Under the pieces are notes generated by a model. That model did not search any database. It saw only the letters and a program-made list of their open reading frames with translations, and had not been told where the DNA came from. 8,352 nt of DNA from contig JAPOKN010000043.1 in assembly GCA_029977605.1 (NCBI GenBank), positions 1-8,352 on the forward strand. Direction: 5' to 3'. The first letter of the stretch is position 1; each line of letters begins with the position of its first letter. Shown one piece after another: positions 6,648 to 8,352 of this stretch. The DNA is from Methanobacteriota archaeon. GTDB lineage: Archaea; Thermoplasmatota; Poseidoniia; MGIII; CG-Epi1. A program made the translations under genes and the position numbers.

Positions 6648-8273
6648 TTACTCTTCCTCTGAAGATTCATCGGGAATTGCTAATTCTCTCTCATAGTCAT
6701 CTTCATTTATCTTTTCATCGGAAGCTGAGTCATAATCGGATAACTCTGAATCTTGATCTTCCATTCCGCTGTAAATAACATAGGTGCATACAGTTAGTAT
6801 GATGAATACAGCAAACAATGTAAGCATATTCCCTGAATCAGTGGTATCCTCGCTTGTATCTCCTATTTCGACAAACTTTAACATCGAAAGGGTAACGTTA
6901 CCTGAAGAACTTAAGTCCAAAAACGTAGTTATTTTCAGAGATAATGGCCCTTCCAAGGAAGCTCTCCACGAAATATTGCCTATGGTTTCTCCCTTTGGAG
7001 AAAGTGAAATACTTTCTCTGGCAAAACCCTTGTTATTACTAATATCCATATCCAAAAATAAATTAGAGAAGTTATAATCTGTTGGATTATTTATGGTCAC
7101 GTAAACATTAATTTCAGACCATTTTGAAACAACTTGTCCTGATTTCCAAATAGTTCCTGAAGCATATACTTCTGCAGACTTATACTCTATGGCTGACAAA
7201 TTAAGATTAAAAGGACGAATAAAATCAGTATTTGAAGTTACAATTTGAGACCATTGATCGTCTACGCGAGCGAAACCGAAATTTGCAAATGCTGAAAAAT
7301 TAGCTATATGATCTATTCGCTGACCTGTGGAATCAATTTCATACTCTTTTGCCCAGTTCCAAGTTCCTAGCATAGAACCATCAGAATCCCATTGACGAAT
7401 TTGAAAACCTGAAACCGGCAAATTTGTTGAAGTATCAGTTGCAGTGAAGGTTACCCACCACTCTTGAGTCATCCACGTTAAACAATTAGAAAAAATGACT
7501 TGATTTTGTACAGGTATTGTGCCTATTGAGCGTAGTCCTAATGTATAGTTAGATATAGAAACATTATTCATGTTCAAATTTGTATCTTCAGAAAATACCC
7601 CATAATTTACAATATTGTGGCCATTCAACGAACTATTTTCAATACTTGCATCGCCACCAACAAGCCAAACCATTGAATAATCTATAGTTGTTTCAGAGAT
7701 AATTAATGAACCTGCGTCTGAGACTATAGTGTACATGCTATAAGAAAAATTATCATCATTAATTGTTGAAATTGTACAATTAAAAATATTAAGAATTCCA
7801 GTTGAATTTACTCTAATCTCTGATATTGTCATATCTAAAGAGCGATTAACGTTGATGTGACTATTTTCGATTGATAAATTTCCATCAACTAAAATATCTC
7901 CCTCCAACCAAATTTGTGAATGAGTAATTAACCAATCTTCTTCTATACCAACATGAAGGCCCATTGTAAAGTTATAACGTAGAACAAGATGTAAAGTTGA
8001 CTCGTTTTGAATATTATAATCTGATAATGTTCGACCATCTTCTAATTCTTTACCTGCAAAGATTAAGCGTTGATGTTCTGGAGATATTCCTTCTTTATCT
8101 TGAATCTTCGATTTTACATTTTCGAGAGTATCGCTTGGTTCAACATCCAAAGTGATTGTTGTACCTTGCAAATCTTTAACAAATATTTGCATAGCTTCTG
8201 CATTTGCGACAAAAAATCCTGTAAAAACTAAAAAAAATATTGATGAAAGGAGTAGGACTCTAACTAATCTCAT
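6648..8273 (-). CDS. Exported membrane-anchored protein with N-terminal ubiquitin domain
   Basis: The 541-aa product begins with a Sec signal peptide (1-27: basic RLVR, hydrophobic LLLSSIFFLVF, then ANAEA). Residues 28-99 are a ubiquitin domain with 61 of 72 positions identical to animal ubiquitin. Residues 104-263 carry short alternating beta/turn repeats (such as DGNLSIENSHI) like a right-handed beta-helix. About 268-365 is an unrecognised beta-rich region, and 366-470 resembles a CARDB/Ig-like domain. One transmembrane helix (483-501) precedes a tail with 18 acidic residues in 37. All 15 N-x-S/T sequons lie before that helix, which supports an extracellular ectodomain. The ubiquitin Gly-Gly tail is replaced by Tyr-Asn-Phe-Thr, so conjugation is not expected. 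The ATG at 8273 is 24 nt from a TATA box. Function is unknown; display, adhesion or binding of a ubiquitin-recognising partner are possibilities. Confidence 0.9.
   Translation of the reverse strand: MRLVRVLLLSSIFFLVFTGFFVANAEAMQIFVKDLQGTTITLDVEPSDTLENVKSKIQDKEGISPEHQRLIFAGKELEDGRTLSDYNIQNESTLHLVLRYNFTMGLHVGIEEDWLITHSQIWLEGDILVDGNLSIENSHINVNRSLDMTISEIRVNSTGILNIFNCTISTINDDNFSYSMYTIVSDAGSLIISETTIDYSMVWLVGGDASIENSSLNGHNIVNYGVFSEDTNLNMNNVSISNYTLGLRSIGTIPVQNQVIFSNCLTWMTQEWWVTFTATDTSTNLPVSGFQIRQWDSDGSMLGTWNWAKEYEIDSTGQRIDHIANFSAFANFGFARVDDQWSQIVTSNTDFIRPFNLNLSAIEYKSAEVYASGTIWKSGQVVSKWSEINVYVTINNPTDYNFSNLFLDMDISNNKGFARESISLSPKGETIGNISWRASLEGPLSLKITTFLDLSSSGNVTLSMLKFVEIGDTSEDTTDSGNMLTLFAVFIILTVCTYVIYSGMEDQDSELSDYDSASDEKINEDDYERELAIPDESSEEE
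7977..8192 (-). other. Ubiquitin domain coding segment (ubiquitin residues 1-72)
   Basis: The segment starts MQIFVKDLQG and ends STLHLVLR. It retains the L8/I44/V70 hydrophobic patch with H68, arginines R42 and R72, and K6, K27, K29, K33 and K48. K11 is Thr and K63 is Asn. The eleven differences from animal ubiquitin are at 7, 9, 11, 16, 23, 28, 37, 39, 40, 49 and 63. Codons are AT-rich like the rest of the gene, and there is no intron or frame break. Confidence 0.95.
8193..8273 (-). other. Sec signal peptide coding segment of the ubiquitin-domain protein
   Basis: Residues 1-27 show a basic n-region (R2, R5), a hydrophobic core of about 16 residues and a polar c-region with two possible signal-peptidase sites: A-N-A at 23-25 and A-E-A at 25-27. 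Cleavage after A27 leaves the ubiquitin Met as the mature N-terminus. There is no twin-arginine motif, so Sec export is expected. Confidence 0.85.
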
Positions 8274-8291
8274 GATTTCTCAAAGACTATC

Positions 8292-8301
8292 CCTTATAAA
8301 T
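8292..8301 (-). promoter_or_regulatory. TATA box for the ubiquitin-domain gene / kae1 / bud32 unit
   Basis: Read on the - strand this is ATTTATAAGG, centred about 24 nt before the ATG at 8273. That spacing puts the transcription start at or next to the start codon, so the mRNA is probably leaderless; no Shine-Dalgarno sequence is seen. The core (TTATAA) is palindromic and could also serve a + strand gene. A short GATA-type run (TAGATAGATAGA) lies just upstream. Confidence 0.65.
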
Positions 8302-8317
8302 TCTATCTATCTAGGGA

Positions 8318-8352
8318 GTGAAACTCGTTTTAAAGGGAGCTTTATCTGACAT
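8318..8352 (+). CDS. Possible divergent gene start, truncated by window edge
   Basis: A GTG at 8318 opens a frame (MKLVLKGALSD) that runs to the window end, with an in-frame TAG directly upstream at 8312. The palindromic TATA element at 8292-8301 is about 21 nt before it, the same spacing as on the - strand, so a divergent leaderless gene is possible. Only 11 codons are visible and no family can be assigned. Confidence 0.3.
   Translation, partial: MKLVLKGALSD

Noticed and set aside
7977..8192. Ubiquitin domain as assembly chimera or eukaryotic contamination
   Set aside because: The frame is continuous from signal peptide to acidic tail, base composition matches the flanks, and 11 substitutions exceed normal variation among eukaryotic ubiquitins. 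Read coverage would settle it.
6648..8273. A full ubiquitin conjugation system (E1/E2/E3/deubiquitinase) in the window
   Set aside because: No gene here has E1, E2, RING or JAMM motifs, and the ubiquitin lacks Gly-Gly. The zinc ribbon of the propeller protein has four cysteines only and is not a RING.
8311..8352. Possible C-terminal fragment of an upstream - strand gene (frame ending FKTSFTP then TAG)
   Set aside because: Only 13 codons are visible, and a second - strand frame also stops at 8307-8309. Nothing shows either is coding, and the segment may be intergenic or the start of a + strand gene.
1..8352. CRISPR array, tRNA, rRNA, insertion sequence or attachment site
   Set aside because: Gene-coding sequence fills all but short gaps of 79 bp or less, and no repeated array, transposase, or RNA-gene signature was seen on either strand.

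Overview
This is an AT-rich stretch of archaeal chromosome. The archaeal signs are a KEOPS-type Kae1 and a separate Bud32 kinase, TATA boxes about 24 nt from start codons (leaderless style), tightly overlapping genes, and large Sec-exported surface proteins with C-terminal anchors. A low-GC planktonic euryarchaeon of the Marine Group II/III (Poseidoniia-like) type fits best. That placement is inferred from gene content and style and was not tested by phylogeny.

Layout, left to right. Positions 1-1311 (+ strand) hold the 3' end of an ABC-transporter ATPase gene and, 2 nt later, its NodJ/DrrB-like ABC-2 permease. Everything from 1327 to 8273 is on the - strand and converges on the permease with only 15 T-rich bases between. 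Read in the direction of transcription, the order is: a 541-aa exported membrane protein with a ubiquitin domain (8273-6648), kae1 (6642-5662), bud32 (5665-5063), an 866-aa exported protein with a beta-propeller, Ig/PKD domains and a zinc ribbon (5028-2428), an ArsR-like winged-helix regulator (2375-1869) and a four-helix membrane protein (1869-1327). The regulator has its own TATA-like element, so the - strand is probably two transcription units. A divergent gene may begin at 8318 and run off the right edge.

The standout is the 541-aa protein. After a Sec signal peptide, residues 28-99 match residues 1-72 of eukaryotic ubiquitin at 61 of 72 positions by hand count. This is far closer than the usual archaeal beta-grasp modifiers (SAMP, Urm1/ThiS types). 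A signal-peptidase site (Ala-Glu-Ala) lies directly before the ubiquitin Met1, so cleavage would place an authentic ubiquitin N-terminus outside the membrane. The Gly-Gly tail is absent. The chain instead continues into a beta-helix-like region, further beta domains, one transmembrane helix and an acidic cytoplasmic tail. It therefore looks like a displayed, non-conjugating ubiquitin fold, not a modifier. No E1, E2, E3 or deubiquitinase is visible in the window.

Kae1 and Bud32 would act together in the cytoplasm on tRNA t6A synthesis. The ubiquitin-domain protein shares their transcription unit but should sit across the membrane from them, so a functional link is uncertain.
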